Shown here piece by piece: positions 1-7,936 of a stretch of 10,717 nt of DNA; position 1 is the stretch's first letter; each line of letters begins with the position of its first letter. This stretch comes from Oscillospiraceae bacterium (GTDB lineage: Bacteria; Bacillota_A; Clostridia; Oscillospirales; Ruminococcaceae), in the NCBI GenBank assembly GCA_017848205.1, contig JAGDDO010000472.1:1-10717 (forward strand), written 5' to 3'. The translations under genes and the position numbers were made by a program. The notes beneath the pieces are model-generated. The model searched no databases and was not told the origin of the DNA. It saw only the letters and a list, made by a program, of their open reading frames with translations.

Positions 1-1449
1 AATCAGGCAATAGACGCAAAGAACAATGCTCCGGCAGAACCTTCGGATGATCCGGAACAGAAGAAGAACGATCTTGCTCAAAAGGCTGTTCTTCAGTCAG
101 ACCTTAACAACATTACGGAACAGAAATACGAACTGCTCAGCAGCGATACAGCTTCAAAACTTTCAAATGAACTTGGTGCACATGAAAAGGCAAATTCTGA
201 GCTGGAAACGGCGAAAAAGGAACTTAAGGATGCCGAAGATAAATGTGCGGGTTATCTTGCAGTTATTCAGGCAGCAGGTGCTGAAAACGGAACAAAGGCC
301 ATGGAGCGCAGCATAGAAACTCAGAAACTCCAGATAGCACAGAAAAAGGCTGATCTTGCCGCAGCTGCTGAGGAAACTGTTAAAAATGAGCTTGCAAAAG
401 AGATCGCGACTCTTGAACTTAATTTAAAGTATGCTGAGGAAGACCTTAAGACTGTTACAGAAGCTCTTACTAATCTTGAAAAGGCGAAGATGTTAAAGTC
501 TGAAAAAGAGACAGCCGTAACTCAGAAGGAGAATGCCGTCAAAGATTCTGAAAAGGCTCTGGAAAAGAAGGTCGCTGAGGTATCAGCTGAAATCAACGCT
601 AAGATCGCATCACTCGGCGGCGGCGCTTCTTCTTACGACGAAGGCCCGTCTTCATTCATCGGCAGTGATCCGCTTATGTCATCATCAACTGACTACGACG
701 CAAATATAAGAGCGGCTCAGTACGAACTTGATGCTGCTATAAACGCTCTTGAACAGAAGAGAAAAACTGATTCTGTAACAGACGCACAGACACAGGTCGA
801 TCTTGACGCTCAGAAGAAAAAGATTGACAAGCTTGAGGAACAGCTTGCAAAACTTCTTGAAAAGCAGGGTAAAAACGAGATAACATCACCTGTTGACGGC
901 GTTGTGGAAATGATCAGTTTCACATCAGGCCAGCCGTTTGCTGCAGGTGAGGAACTTATGGTCCTCAATCTCTCGGCTGACGGTTTCACATCTTCCGCAA
1001 CTGTTACTTCCGAACAGGCAAAGGCAGTAAAGAAGGGCACTGAAGCAAAGGTAACCAGCAATGATGACGTTAGAGTTACAGTAAAGAACATTACAAAGAA
1101 TAAAAGTGATTCTTCAAAATTTGATCTTACATTCACAGTTGAAGGCGATGTGGTCGCTGACCAGCAGATAAAGGCTGAACTCGGCGAGAAAGCCTCACAG
1201 TATGACAAGGTAGTTCCGAAAAATGCTGTAAAGCAGGATTCGACAGGAAAATATGTGTACGCAGTCAGATCCAAGAGCACTCCTCTCGGAAACAGATATC
1301 TGGCAGAAAAAATACCTGTTACAGTTATAGCTGAAGATGATACTCAGTGTGCCGTATCAGGAGATTTCGGCGATTCAGCAGACTACATAATCACTGCTTC
1401 ATCAAAGCCGTTTTCACCTGGAGACCAGGTAAGACTCTCACAGGAGTAA
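1..1449 (+). CDS. Periplasmic-adaptor / membrane-fusion protein (HlyD/MacA type), N-terminus missing
   Basis: The reading frame is open from the first base, so 482 C-terminal residues are present and the start lies upstream of the window. The first ~290 residues are Lys/Glu/Ala-rich, heptad-like coiled coil, broken near residues 11-19, 83-99 and by a Gly/Ser-rich stretch at about 206-235. Residues ~294-320 read ITSPVDGVVEMISFTSGQPF, the second half of a lipoyl/biotinyl-like hairpin. Residues ~325-400 fit the beta-barrel domain, and ~400-482 fit the membrane-proximal domain, with VVPKNAV, a KYVYAV strand and a closing SPGDQVRL. In this family such proteins bridge an inner-membrane transporter and outer partners; in a Gram-positive cell the protein would sit outside the membrane. 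The missing N-terminus should hold the membrane anchor and first lipoyl half. It ends four bases before a MacB-like gene, supporting an ABC-type tripartite-like exporter. The family call is firm; the substrate is unknown. Confidence 0.85.
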   Translation, partial: NQAIDAKNNAPAEPSDDPEQKKNDLAQKAVLQSDLNNITEQKYELLSSDTASKLSNELGAHEKANSELETAKKELKDAEDKCAGYLAVIQAAGAENGTKAMERSIETQKLQIAQKKADLAAAAEETVKNELAKEIATLELNLKYAEEDLKTVTEALTNLEKAKMLKSEKETAVTQKENAVKDSEKALEKKVAEVSAEINAKIASLGGGASSYDEGPSSFIGSDPLMSSSTDYDANIRAAQYELDAAINALEQKRKTDSVTDAQTQVDLDAQKKKIDKLEEQLAKLLEKQGKNEITSPVDGVVEMISFTSGQPFAAGEELMVLNLSADGFTSSATVTSEQAKAVKKGTEAKVTSNDDVRVTVKNITKNKSDSSKFDLTFTVEGDVVADQQIKAELGEKASQYDKVVPKNAVKQDSTGKYVYAVRSKSTPLGNRYLAEKIPVTVIAEDDTQCAVSGDFGDSADYIITASSKPFSPGDQVRLSQE

Positions 1450-1453
1450 TGTG

Positions 1454-2596
1454 ATGAAGAAGAGGAAAATTGCAGCAGCGGTCACGTCGGCTGTTCTGCT
1501 TGCCGTGCTTTCGTCAGTCATGTCTTCGGTTTCCCGGAGCCTTGATGATCAGAATATGGCGGAACGCTGGAAGGGCGGAGAACTTGACTATGCACAGGTC
1601 TCGGTCTTTTATCCGCAGAGCAAAAGTCCGTATTCGGAAACAGATGCGGAAAACTTAAGAAATACCATCAGTGAGAAGCTGAAAGAAGGCGCTTTCAGAC
1701 CTGAAAATGAAGGTGCTGAAATATGGAAGGACGCCTACAGCTCCGTTATTTCAGTTTCTTCTGTTTCCAGGTATGACGAAAGTACAGGAAAAATGGAAAC
1801 AGCCGGGTCAGATTACAGTGTCGCCGGTGTCGGAGGCAGTTTTTTTGAGTTCCATCCGCTGAGGCTCATAAACGGGAACTACATCTATGAAAGTGAGCTT
1901 GATAACCACCGGGCTGTTCTTGACAGGCAGGCCGCCTGGGATATGTTCAGTTCATTTGAGATCACGGGTATGAAGTTTATTTTAAACGGTGTGGAATTCG
2001 AGGTCGCCGGTGTGGCAGATCCGGGTGAAAACAGGGATATAAAAAAAGCTTATCCTGCGGCGCCGATGATCTACATTCACTACAGTGCACTTGAAGAGGC
2101 AGGACTTGATACCTCTCTTCTGAGCTATGAAGCGGTTATACCTGATCCGGTAACTAACTATGCACGTAACATCACGCTTGAACACTTCGGCATTAATACC
2201 ATGACCGAGAACGAAACGGATGAAGCTCCGGAAAAAAAGCTTGATGTTGTCATTGTCCAGAACACGGACAGATATTCGGTTTCAAAGCTCTGGAAAGGGC
2301 TGCGGGAATTCCGGCTCATAGCAGTCTCCGACAGAAGCATCGCCTATCCTTACTGGGAAAACGCAGCAAGGATGACTTCTGTAACAATGGAGATCCTCTT
2401 TCTGTCTGCGCTTGTTCTGTCACTGTTTTTATTTATTCTCTGCGTTTCAGAGATATGCAGACTGTATGCAAACAGAAAATGGCACCTTAAGGATTTCCTT
2501 GAGGATATGATGTACAAATACACCTACAAAAAACGAACATCAGACTATATCACATCTCCGGCAGATACCGGGGAGAAAAGCAGATACGATCAGTAA
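1454..2596 (+). CDS. MacB-like ABC transporter permease subunit, short form with two membrane segments
   Basis: A 380-residue protein. Residues ~4-24 form an N-terminal membrane segment. Residues ~25-310 are extracytoplasmic and include a MacB periplasmic-core-like stretch: GVGGSFFEFHPLRLINGNYI followed by an AVLDRQAAWDMF block and FEVAGVADPG. A second hydrophobic segment lies at ~314-334 (EILFLSALVLSLFLFILCVS), followed by a basic tail of ~45 residues. Full MacB/FtsX permeases have four membrane helices, three of them after the periplasmic domain; only one follows here, so the usual last two are absent. No frameshift is evident, because the frame closes cleanly and the next gene follows closely. 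I chose ATG at 1454 over GTG at 1451 because AGGAG at 1442-1446 is 7 bases from the ATG and only 4 from the GTG. The upstream adaptor gene is nearly contiguous, so the two proteins probably act together; an ATPase and perhaps a full permease would lie upstream of the window. Confidence is good for the fold, modest for transport activity. Confidence 0.7.
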   Translation: MKKRKIAAAVTSAVLLAVLSSVMSSVSRSLDDQNMAERWKGGELDYAQVSVFYPQSKSPYSETDAENLRNTISEKLKEGAFRPENEGAEIWKDAYSSVISVSSVSRYDESTGKMETAGSDYSVAGVGGSFFEFHPLRLINGNYIYESELDNHRAVLDRQAAWDMFSSFEITGMKFILNGVEFEVAGVADPGENRDIKKAYPAAPMIYIHYSALEEAGLDTSLLSYEAVIPDPVTNYARNITLEHFGINTMTENETDEAPEKKLDVVIVQNTDRYSVSKLWKGLREFRLIAVSDRSIAYPYWENAARMTSVTMEILFLSALVLSLFLFILCVSEICRLYANRKWHLKDFLEDMMYKYTYKKRTSDYITSPADTGEKSRYDQ

Positions 2597-2607
2597 TTTT
2601 TTTAAGA

Positions 2608-2614
2608 GAAAGGA
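2608..2614 (+). promoter_or_regulatory. Ribosome binding site of the large lipoprotein gene
   Basis: GAAAGGA lies 10 bases before the ATG at 2625, a usable Shine-Dalgarno with slightly long spacing. The 28-base gap after the previous stop holds no terminator-like hairpin, which favours readthrough from the permease gene. Confidence 0.6.
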
Positions 2615-2624
2615 AAAAATAACA

Positions 2625-5600
2625 ATGAAAAGAACCAGAATCATTCAGCGCACTGTAAGCACTTTCCTTGCAGCAGCTATGCTTGCAACACTTGCTTCAT
2701 GCAACGCTAAGCTTCCGGGAAGCAGGGAATCAGCAGGGACCGGAAACCAGCCGAGACAGATCATGAACTACTACACATCTGAAATGCTTACTGTTCCTGA
2801 GGGCTTCGGCTATACAGATAAAATTTTCTGTAACGATGAAAATATTTATGTTTTAGGCAGCAAATCAAGTGACTCAGCTGAGATCATTTCAGGAATCTAT
2901 GATTTTGAAGCGAAGAAAATAAATGAAACAGACTTTAGTTCCCTGAAAATAGGAATGATCAATTCTGTAGAATACTCAGGAAAAGATCTTGTGCTTTCAT
3001 ACAGGGAAGAAGAAACATACAAATCAAAAATTGCAGTCGTTGATTCCGAAACATATGAAATGAAAAGCAGTACCGAAATCGGAGACAACGGTTATGTTGC
3101 TGCAGTCACAGTAAACGGCGCAGGTGAAATTGTAACTGTTATTGAAGAATGGGGCATGATCGCGCAGAAATATACGGTGAAAACACTTGATCCTAAAACA
3201 CTTGAAGAAAAAAGCAGCACAGACATAACAGAAGCTCTGGCAGTCGGAAATAACGGCTATCTTTCTGGTGTGGTATTCGATAAAGCCGGTGACCTTTATA
3301 CACTCGCTTCGGAGTATGACAAGGAAAATGACAGTGAGTTCTGCAGGCTCATCAAGTTAAAGACGGACGGAACCGTGGTTTACACCACTGATGATTTTAC
3401 TGATCTTAACGGCGGAGGAATAGTGTTTAAGAGAGCAAACGGAAATGTATGTGTTGCTTCAACTAAAAACGGTCAGGATTTCTCTTTTGATGAGATAGAC
3501 AACAGTACAGGCGCTGTTAAAGAAAGATATGATATAAATCTGACTTCGGAGATCCGGGGTATCTGCCTTGACTGCGGCAGCGAAGCTGATTTAATGATCA
3601 GTGACGAAGAAGGTATATGGAAAATCAACATTGAAAAAGAAAAACCTGAAAAGCTCCTTTCGTTCGGTACTGATATTCCTGAGTCATATTCAAGCGTTAA
3701 TCAGATGAGCTATGCCGGCGGAAAGCTGTTTTTATATGGTCAGGAATGGGGTGACGGCGGTTCATTCATCTTCAGGTTCGACAAAGACGGTTCTTTTGTT
3801 GAGGAAATTCCGGTAGATGGTTCAGACAAGAACAGTTATATAATGTCGGTCTCTGTGGATAAAGACGGTAAGATGATCGCAGTTTCACAGGAATATAAAC
3901 TTAATGATGACGGTGAAGAAGAGTCTTCAAGCTATGTGTATGAGATAAAGGAAGACGGTACAACCGGAGAAAAGACCGAATTCAAAGTTGACACCGATGA
4001 TCAGTGCTATATTGAACGGATCGAAAAAACCAACGGCGGGGACTATGCAGCAGTGGTATACATTTACAGCGGAGCAGAACATTCCAGTTTTGTTCAGATC
4101 TTCGATGCTTCAGGCAGTCCGAAGGCAAAAATCGAAGATGATGATATAGAACAGATCAATGCTTATTATTCAGTTTCGTCCGGCGACTATATTTCATACA
4201 TGGATAAATCCAGAAATACGGTGTACCGCAAGGTGGATACCGCTTCCTATCAGCTCGGAGATACGGTGGAACTTGACATTCCGGAAGATATGCGCCCAAT
4301 AGCTTCAGACGGAAACTATGACATCTGCTATACTAACTCATCAGGTATTTACGGTTATAATTTTGCCGATAACAAGTCCACAGAGATCATAAACTGGATC
4401 GACAGTGACATTGTCTTTTCAGTATGGGACGCTTCCTTCCAGGGCAGTGACAGGATCGTATGCCAGGGCTATGACTACACAAACGGTGAAGATCAGATCT
4501 ATATTCTGAAAAGAGCTGATAAGGAAACACTTAAAAAGATCCAGAACAAGAAGCTCATGACCATTGCCGGTGTGGGAATTGAATACAATTCAGCTTTCAG
4601 GGAAAAGGTAGTTGATTTCAACAGAAACAGCAATGAATACAGACTTCAGGTAAATGACTATCAGAAATTCAGCAAGTATGAGGATGACACCTATAATTCA
4701 GGTGCTTTTCAGCTCAACAATGATCTGGCTTCAGGAAATGTACCTGATATTCTTGTCGGATCAAGTGAAGTTAATATGACATCATTTGCAGCCAAGAATA
4801 TTCTTGCTGACCTTACAACTTACTTTGAAAATGACGCTGACATAAAAAGAGAAGACTATTTTGAAAACATTCTTGATTTAGGCAAATACAAGGGAAAACT
4901 CTGTCAGGTATTTGCCGGATTCAGCATCAGCGCACTTGCAGGTCCTGAGTCAAAGCTCGGAAAAGAAGCAAACCTGACACACGAAGATCTCTTTGCTTTA
5001 AAGAAGAACGGAAATGTATTCTATGAAAAAACTTCAAGGGAAAGACTTGTAAGTGAATTACTCAAGGCTAACCTTGCTGAATACGTTGATTTTGAAAACA
5101 AGACCTGTGATTTTGACAATGAAAGATTTTCAGGAATTATAGACCTTGTCACTGAAGAGGGAAGCGAAGCTGATGAAGAAGAGCTGTATGCAAAAGAGGA
5201 TATGATAAACGGAGAACTCGAAGAGGTCTCAAGATTCAAAGACAATAAATGCCAGCTCGATCTCGTTGACATATATAACTTCTCACCTCTCCTCGAACTC
5301 CAGCAGGGAGCACTCGGTGAAGCAGCGACTATCAAGGGATATCCGTCTGAAAACGGAAGCGGTATAGTAATTTTACCGAATATGACATTTGCCATCTGCG
5401 AAAAATCAAAGAACAAGGATGCAGCATGGGACTTCATTAGAGAATTCTTTACAGAAGAATATCAGAATGAAATGAACGGTGAATATATTTCCACCTTCCC
5501 GGTAAGAAAGAGCTCATTTGACGATGTTATTGCCAAGGGAAAGAATCCGGAAAGCTATCAGTACTACCAGGTAACAAAGCCGGACGGATCATATGCTGAA

Positions 5601-5801
5601 ATGAAGCCGCTTGATGATGCAACAGCTGAAAAGTTCAGAAAAGCAGTTGAAAGTGCTGACCGCTGTGTATTAAGCGACGAGCGTATCGAAAAGATCATTG
5701 ACGAGGCACTTGATCAGGTAAAGAACGGTGAAAAGACATCATCTGAGGCCGCTGCTGATATCCAGAACAAGGTTTCAACATATCTCAATGAAATAAAATA
5801 A
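2625..5801 (+). CDS. Large lipoprotein: beta-propeller-like half fused to a family 1 extracellular solute-binding protein
   Basis: 1058 residues. A basic, hydrophobic signal peptide ends in the lipobox LASC with Cys26 as the lipidation site, so the protein should be anchored outside the membrane. Residues ~40-640 are repeated beta-rich units with Gly/Asp turns (for example GKLFLYGQEWGDGG and FDKDGSFVEE), suggesting a beta-propeller. From about residue 645 (MTIAGVGIEYN) it resembles ABC sugar-binding proteins: a LNNDLASGNVPDILVG block, then AAKNILADLTTYF, a GYPSENGSG turn near 905, and SKNKDAAWDFIREFF near 930. Stand-alone family 1 binding proteins are about 400-500 residues, so the N-terminal half is a large addition. 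No sugar-type ABC permease genes lie beside it; the upstream neighbours are an adaptor and a MacB-like subunit 28 bases away. It may bind a saccharide or peptide and sense or deliver it, but the ligand is unknown. The two-part reading is strong; the propeller fold is inferred from sequence style only. Confidence 0.8.
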   Translation: MKRTRIIQRTVSTFLAAAMLATLASCNAKLPGSRESAGTGNQPRQIMNYYTSEMLTVPEGFGYTDKIFCNDENIYVLGSKSSDSAEIISGIYDFEAKKINETDFSSLKIGMINSVEYSGKDLVLSYREEETYKSKIAVVDSETYEMKSSTEIGDNGYVAAVTVNGAGEIVTVIEEWGMIAQKYTVKTLDPKTLEEKSSTDITEALAVGNNGYLSGVVFDKAGDLYTLASEYDKENDSEFCRLIKLKTDGTVVYTTDDFTDLNGGGIVFKRANGNVCVASTKNGQDFSFDEIDNSTGAVKERYDINLTSEIRGICLDCGSEADLMISDEEGIWKINIEKEKPEKLLSFGTDIPESYSSVNQMSYAGGKLFLYGQEWGDGGSFIFRFDKDGSFVEEIPVDGSDKNSYIMSVSVDKDGKMIAVSQEYKLNDDGEEESSSYVYEIKEDGTTGEKTEFKVDTDDQCYIERIEKTNGGDYAAVVYIYSGAEHSSFVQIFDASGSPKAKIEDDDIEQINAYYSVSSGDYISYMDKSRNTVYRKVDTASYQLGDTVELDIPEDMRPIASDGNYDICYTNSSGIYGYNFADNKSTEIINWIDSDIVFSVWDASFQGSDRIVCQGYDYTNGEDQIYILKRADKETLKKIQNKKLMTIAGVGIEYNSAFREKVVDFNRNSNEYRLQVNDYQKFSKYEDDTYNSGAFQLNNDLASGNVPDILVGSSEVNMTSFAAKNILADLTTYFENDADIKREDYFENILDLGKYKGKLCQVFAGFSISALAGPESKLGKEANLTHEDLFALKKNGNVFYEKTSRERLVSELLKANLAEYVDFENKTCDFDNERFSGIIDLVTEEGSEADEEELYAKEDMINGELEEVSRFKDNKCQLDLVDIYNFSPLLELQQGALGEAATIKGYPSENGSGIVILPNMTFAICEKSKNKDAAWDFIREFFTEEYQNEMNGEYISTFPVRKSSFDDVIAKGKNPESYQYYQVTKPDGSYAEMKPLDDATAEKFRKAVESADRCVLSDERIEKIIDEALDQVKNGEKTSSEAAADIQNKVSTYLNEIK

Positions 5802-5802
5802 G

Positions 5803-5916
5803 TTAAGGAAACACTGATTATATCGTAAATCCGGCAGCGCCGGATTTACGAAGGGGGATTTGCGGGGCTTCGCCCCGGAACCCTTCACTGATTTATGAAT
5901 AAATCAGTTTCCTTAA
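5803..5916. repeat. Nested inverted-repeat element (possible MITE-like or intergenic palindromic repeat)
   Basis: This 114-base non-coding block is bounded by TTAAGGAAAC and GTTTCCTTAA. The outer arms 5803-5819 and 5902-5916 are complementary apart from two extra bases (AC) in the left arm. Inside are a perfect 12-bp stem (5824-5835 with 5839-5850, loop AGC), a GC-rich hairpin (5863-5868 with 5872-5877, loop TTC), a surrounding AAGGG/CCCTT pairing (5851-5855 with 5881-5885), and a 9-bp stem (5887-5895 with 5900-5908, loop TGAA) that competes with the outer arms. None is followed by a T-run, so these hairpins are not terminators by themselves. It begins directly after the stop of the large lipoprotein gene. 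It is too short to encode a transposase. Being a mobile element is an inference; the structure itself is visible. Confidence 0.6.
5855..5879 (+). repeat. 25-base hairpin repeat core, copy 1
   Basis: The sequence follows GGGATTT-N-CGGG-N-CT-N-CGCCCCGGA. The same core occurs inverted at 10504-10528 with 22 of 25 positions identical. The centre folds into a GC-rich hairpin (CGGGGC, TTC, GCCCCG). Two intergenic copies within 5 kb suggest a dispersed genomic repeat family. Confidence 0.6.
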
Positions 5917-5917
5917 G

Positions 5918-5954
5918 AGGGCAGAACAACATATGGTTCTGCCCTTGCTTTTTT
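5918..5954 (+). terminator. Rho-independent terminator after the large lipoprotein gene
   Basis: A perfect 10-bp stem pairs AGGGCAGAAC (5918-5927) with GTTCTGCCCT (5936-5945) around an 8-base loop, followed by TGC and six T's (5949-5954). It lies about 115 bases after the lipoprotein stop and should end the upstream operon. Confidence 0.88.
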
Positions 5955-5973
5955 CGGATGCATAATGTATAAT
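5945..5973 (+). promoter_or_regulatory. Predicted sigma-A-type promoter for the lipoprotein-cellulase unit
   Basis: A perfect -10 TATAAT (5968-5973) lies 17 bases downstream of a partial -35 TTGCTT (5945-5950). Transcription would start near 5980, giving a leader of about 30 bases before the ATG at 6010. The -35 overlaps the last stem base and T-tract of the preceding terminator. It is predicted from consensus match only, but position, spacing and the terminator just upstream agree. Confidence 0.6.
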
Positions 5974-5977
5974 TATC

Positions 5978-5994
5978 TTAAGTATACACTGATT
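5978..5994 (+). repeat. Imperfect direct repeat of the left arm of the hairpin element
   Basis: TTAAG-TAT-ACACTGATT matches 14 of 17 positions of 5803-5819 (TTAAG-GAA-ACACTGATT) in the same orientation. The eight-base CACTGATT also occurs at 5886-5893, making three copies in about 180 bases. This copy sits in the predicted leader or transcription start area of the gene at 6010. Confidence 0.5.
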
Positions 5995-6009
5995 TGAAAG
6001 GAAAGCACA

Positions 6010-7935
6010 ATGAAAAGAACATATATAATAAAACTTATTTCAGGCCTGTTTGCACTTTCCGTGCTTGCCGTGCCTTTTACCGGCTGTGAAAAAGCACCGT
6101 CATCATCTGTTCCTTCCGGCGACAGCGGCGAAGAAAGTGCTGTCGTTACCGAAGCAGCTGAACCGGAGACAAGTGAGCCTGAAGATGATAATTTAAAGAT
6201 CACTGAGATACTACCGGATCATGAATACGAAAACGTGGATCATGTCGAGCTCTGCGGCGGCAAATACTATATTTATGAGCGTATGAGCGAAGCCGAAGAA
6301 AAGGAGGTATCTGTGATCGCATCTGCGTCGACAGGTGAGGTGAAAGATCTTGACATAAGCGATGCCGGCTATTCCTACGTTCAGTACGCCGCGCTCGGAG
6401 AAAAGGAACTTGCACTGGTATACTGTGACGAAGAGAACATTCAGCATCTGTGCTCTGTCGATCCTGCTACCGGAAAGAAATCCACCGACAGAACTTTTGA
6501 AGAAGAAACATACCTTTCTTTTCTCAGAAATGTCGGAAGCGACGAATTTACTTCTCTGTGCATACACTATACCGAAACCGGCAAGAATTTTTCACTTGAC
6601 TGGTTCAAAGGCAGTGACCTGAGCGTTACCCGTGAGGAGAATCTCACTGAAAAGCTGGAACTTCCTGAAACTGCATTTGTTGTTGATGCCTTTGCACTTC
6701 AGGACGGATCTGCCTACATGTGTTCAGTTGATTACAAACCGAATTTTGTAAATGAATACTTTATCTACAGAATGGATGACAAGGGAAATATCACCTACAA
6801 ACAGGCTATACCGGATGACTGGAACGGAAACTTTGTTGGTATGTACGTTCTGGAAAGCGGAAATCTGTGCGTATGCTGTACTGATGACTACTCAAAGTTC
6901 TCTGTTCATGAACTGAAGCGTGAAACAGGAGAGATTATTACCGAACACACCGTGGAAACTGTGAAGTCGAATTATGTCGGTTCAATCAGCATTCCGGGCT
7001 ATGATTTTACATACATAACCCCGACAGGAATAACAGGCTATTCCTTCACTGAAAAGAAGTCTGAAGTAGTGTTTAAGTTCGGTGAGGATCTTGATCCTGT
7101 TCTCAAGAATGTTTTTACAGCAGCATCTTACGGTGATTCACTTTATCTTTACACACTGGCCAATCTGGAATCGGGACGCAGGGTAACAGTAGCAGGAAGT
7201 GACAACAAGGAGATCTTTAAGACAGATCTCACTGCTGATATCGGATATGCGTCAGTGTTCTGTACTGCACCTGACGGAAGCATTTATTACTGTGAAACAT
7301 ATGAACAGGCGGCTGAGGACGGTTCAAGCGGAAACGCATACCGTTTCCATGTTCTTGACAGTACAGGAAAGGCAAAGAACATATTCACTATAGACGGACT
7401 GAAGGAAGCATCAAGCGGCAATATCCTCAAAATGCGTTTCGGCAGTGACGGAAATCTTTATCTGCTGGTACAGTACTACAAGAATGGTGTCCCGTTTACA
7501 ACAATATATGTGACAGACGGGGAAGGAAAATTAAAGGGTAAGTTTACCGGTGAAAAGGAACAGCTTATCATCACTGACATGTTTGTAAACAGCGACAGGC
7601 AGTGTGCAGTTTGTATAAATTCCGACAGCGACAGCGTTATAACTGATCTCGATCTCGGAAAACAGCTGATGACTGAAAAATTCAGCATAGCAATTGATGC
7701 GAATCTGGCTGAGGTATTTGCCGATGGTACCGGTAAATACGATCTCTACTATATCAGAGAAAACACCGTATACGGCTACAATGCTGCCGACGGATCAGAA
7801 ACTGTGATCGCAGCTCTTGGTTCCGCCAATGCCGAAGCTACGAATATATTTGTTGATTCCGGTAAAAGGGTCATATGCAGCACCTATGACGAGGAAACCG
7901 GAAAAACAGGCGTGACTGTTTTTGAAAAAGGTTAA
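6010..7935 (+). CDS. Surface lipoprotein with beta-propeller-like repeats (no solute-binding domain)
   Basis: 641 residues. The signal peptide ends in FTGC with Cys26 as the lipidation site, the same Cys position and the same MKRT start as in the large lipoprotein upstream. Residues 27-60 are a Ser/Glu/Pro-rich tether. The rest is beta-rich with repeated turn motifs (PDGSIYY, GSDGNLYLLVQ, GTGKYDLYYI), suggesting a propeller. The final ~70 residues (YDLYYIRENTVYGYNAADGS) parallel residues ~565-640 of the larger protein (YDICYTNSSGIYGYNFADNK). The protein then stops where the larger one goes on into its solute-binding half, so I read it as a propeller-only paralogue. AAAGGAAA at 5997-6004 serves as ribosome binding site. 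It has its own predicted promoter and precedes the cellulase by 52 bases without a terminator, so the two are likely co-transcribed. A role in saccharide sensing, binding or enzyme display is speculative; no catalytic motif was recognised. Confidence 0.75.
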   Translation: MKRTYIIKLISGLFALSVLAVPFTGCEKAPSSSVPSGDSGEESAVVTEAAEPETSEPEDDNLKITEILPDHEYENVDHVELCGGKYYIYERMSEAEEKEVSVIASASTGEVKDLDISDAGYSYVQYAALGEKELALVYCDEENIQHLCSVDPATGKKSTDRTFEEETYLSFLRNVGSDEFTSLCIHYTETGKNFSLDWFKGSDLSVTREENLTEKLELPETAFVVDAFALQDGSAYMCSVDYKPNFVNEYFIYRMDDKGNITYKQAIPDDWNGNFVGMYVLESGNLCVCCTDDYSKFSVHELKRETGEIITEHTVETVKSNYVGSISIPGYDFTYITPTGITGYSFTEKKSEVVFKFGEDLDPVLKNVFTAASYGDSLYLYTLANLESGRRVTVAGSDNKEIFKTDLTADIGYASVFCTAPDGSIYYCETYEQAAEDGSSGNAYRFHVLDSTGKAKNIFTIDGLKEASSGNILKMRFGSDGNLYLLVQYYKNGVPFTTIYVTDGEGKLKGKFTGEKEQLIITDMFVNSDRQCAVCINSDSDSVITDLDLGKQLMTEKFSIAIDANLAEVFADGTGKYDLYYIRENTVYGYNAADGSETVIAALGSANAEATNIFVDSGKRVICSTYDEETGKTGVTVFEKG

Positions 7936-7936
7936 A

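Noticed and set aside
26..316. 96-codon plus-strand reading frame at the window start
   Set aside because: It overlaps the frame-1 coiled-coil adaptor gene, which is open from base 1; its Arg-rich content is typical of a shifted frame.
1451..1453. GTG as start of the MacB-like gene
   Set aside because: It is only 4 bases from AGGAG; the next codon ATG at 1454 has better spacing and is the usual start codon.
5021..5437. 138-codon minus-strand reading frame within the large lipoprotein gene
   Set aside because: It is Ser-rich, has no plausible ribosome site seen, and lies wholly opposite the clearly coding solute-binding domain.
5824..5850. Perfect 12-bp hairpin considered as a terminator
   Set aside because: It is followed by AAGGGGG rather than T's; the true terminator is at 5918-5954.
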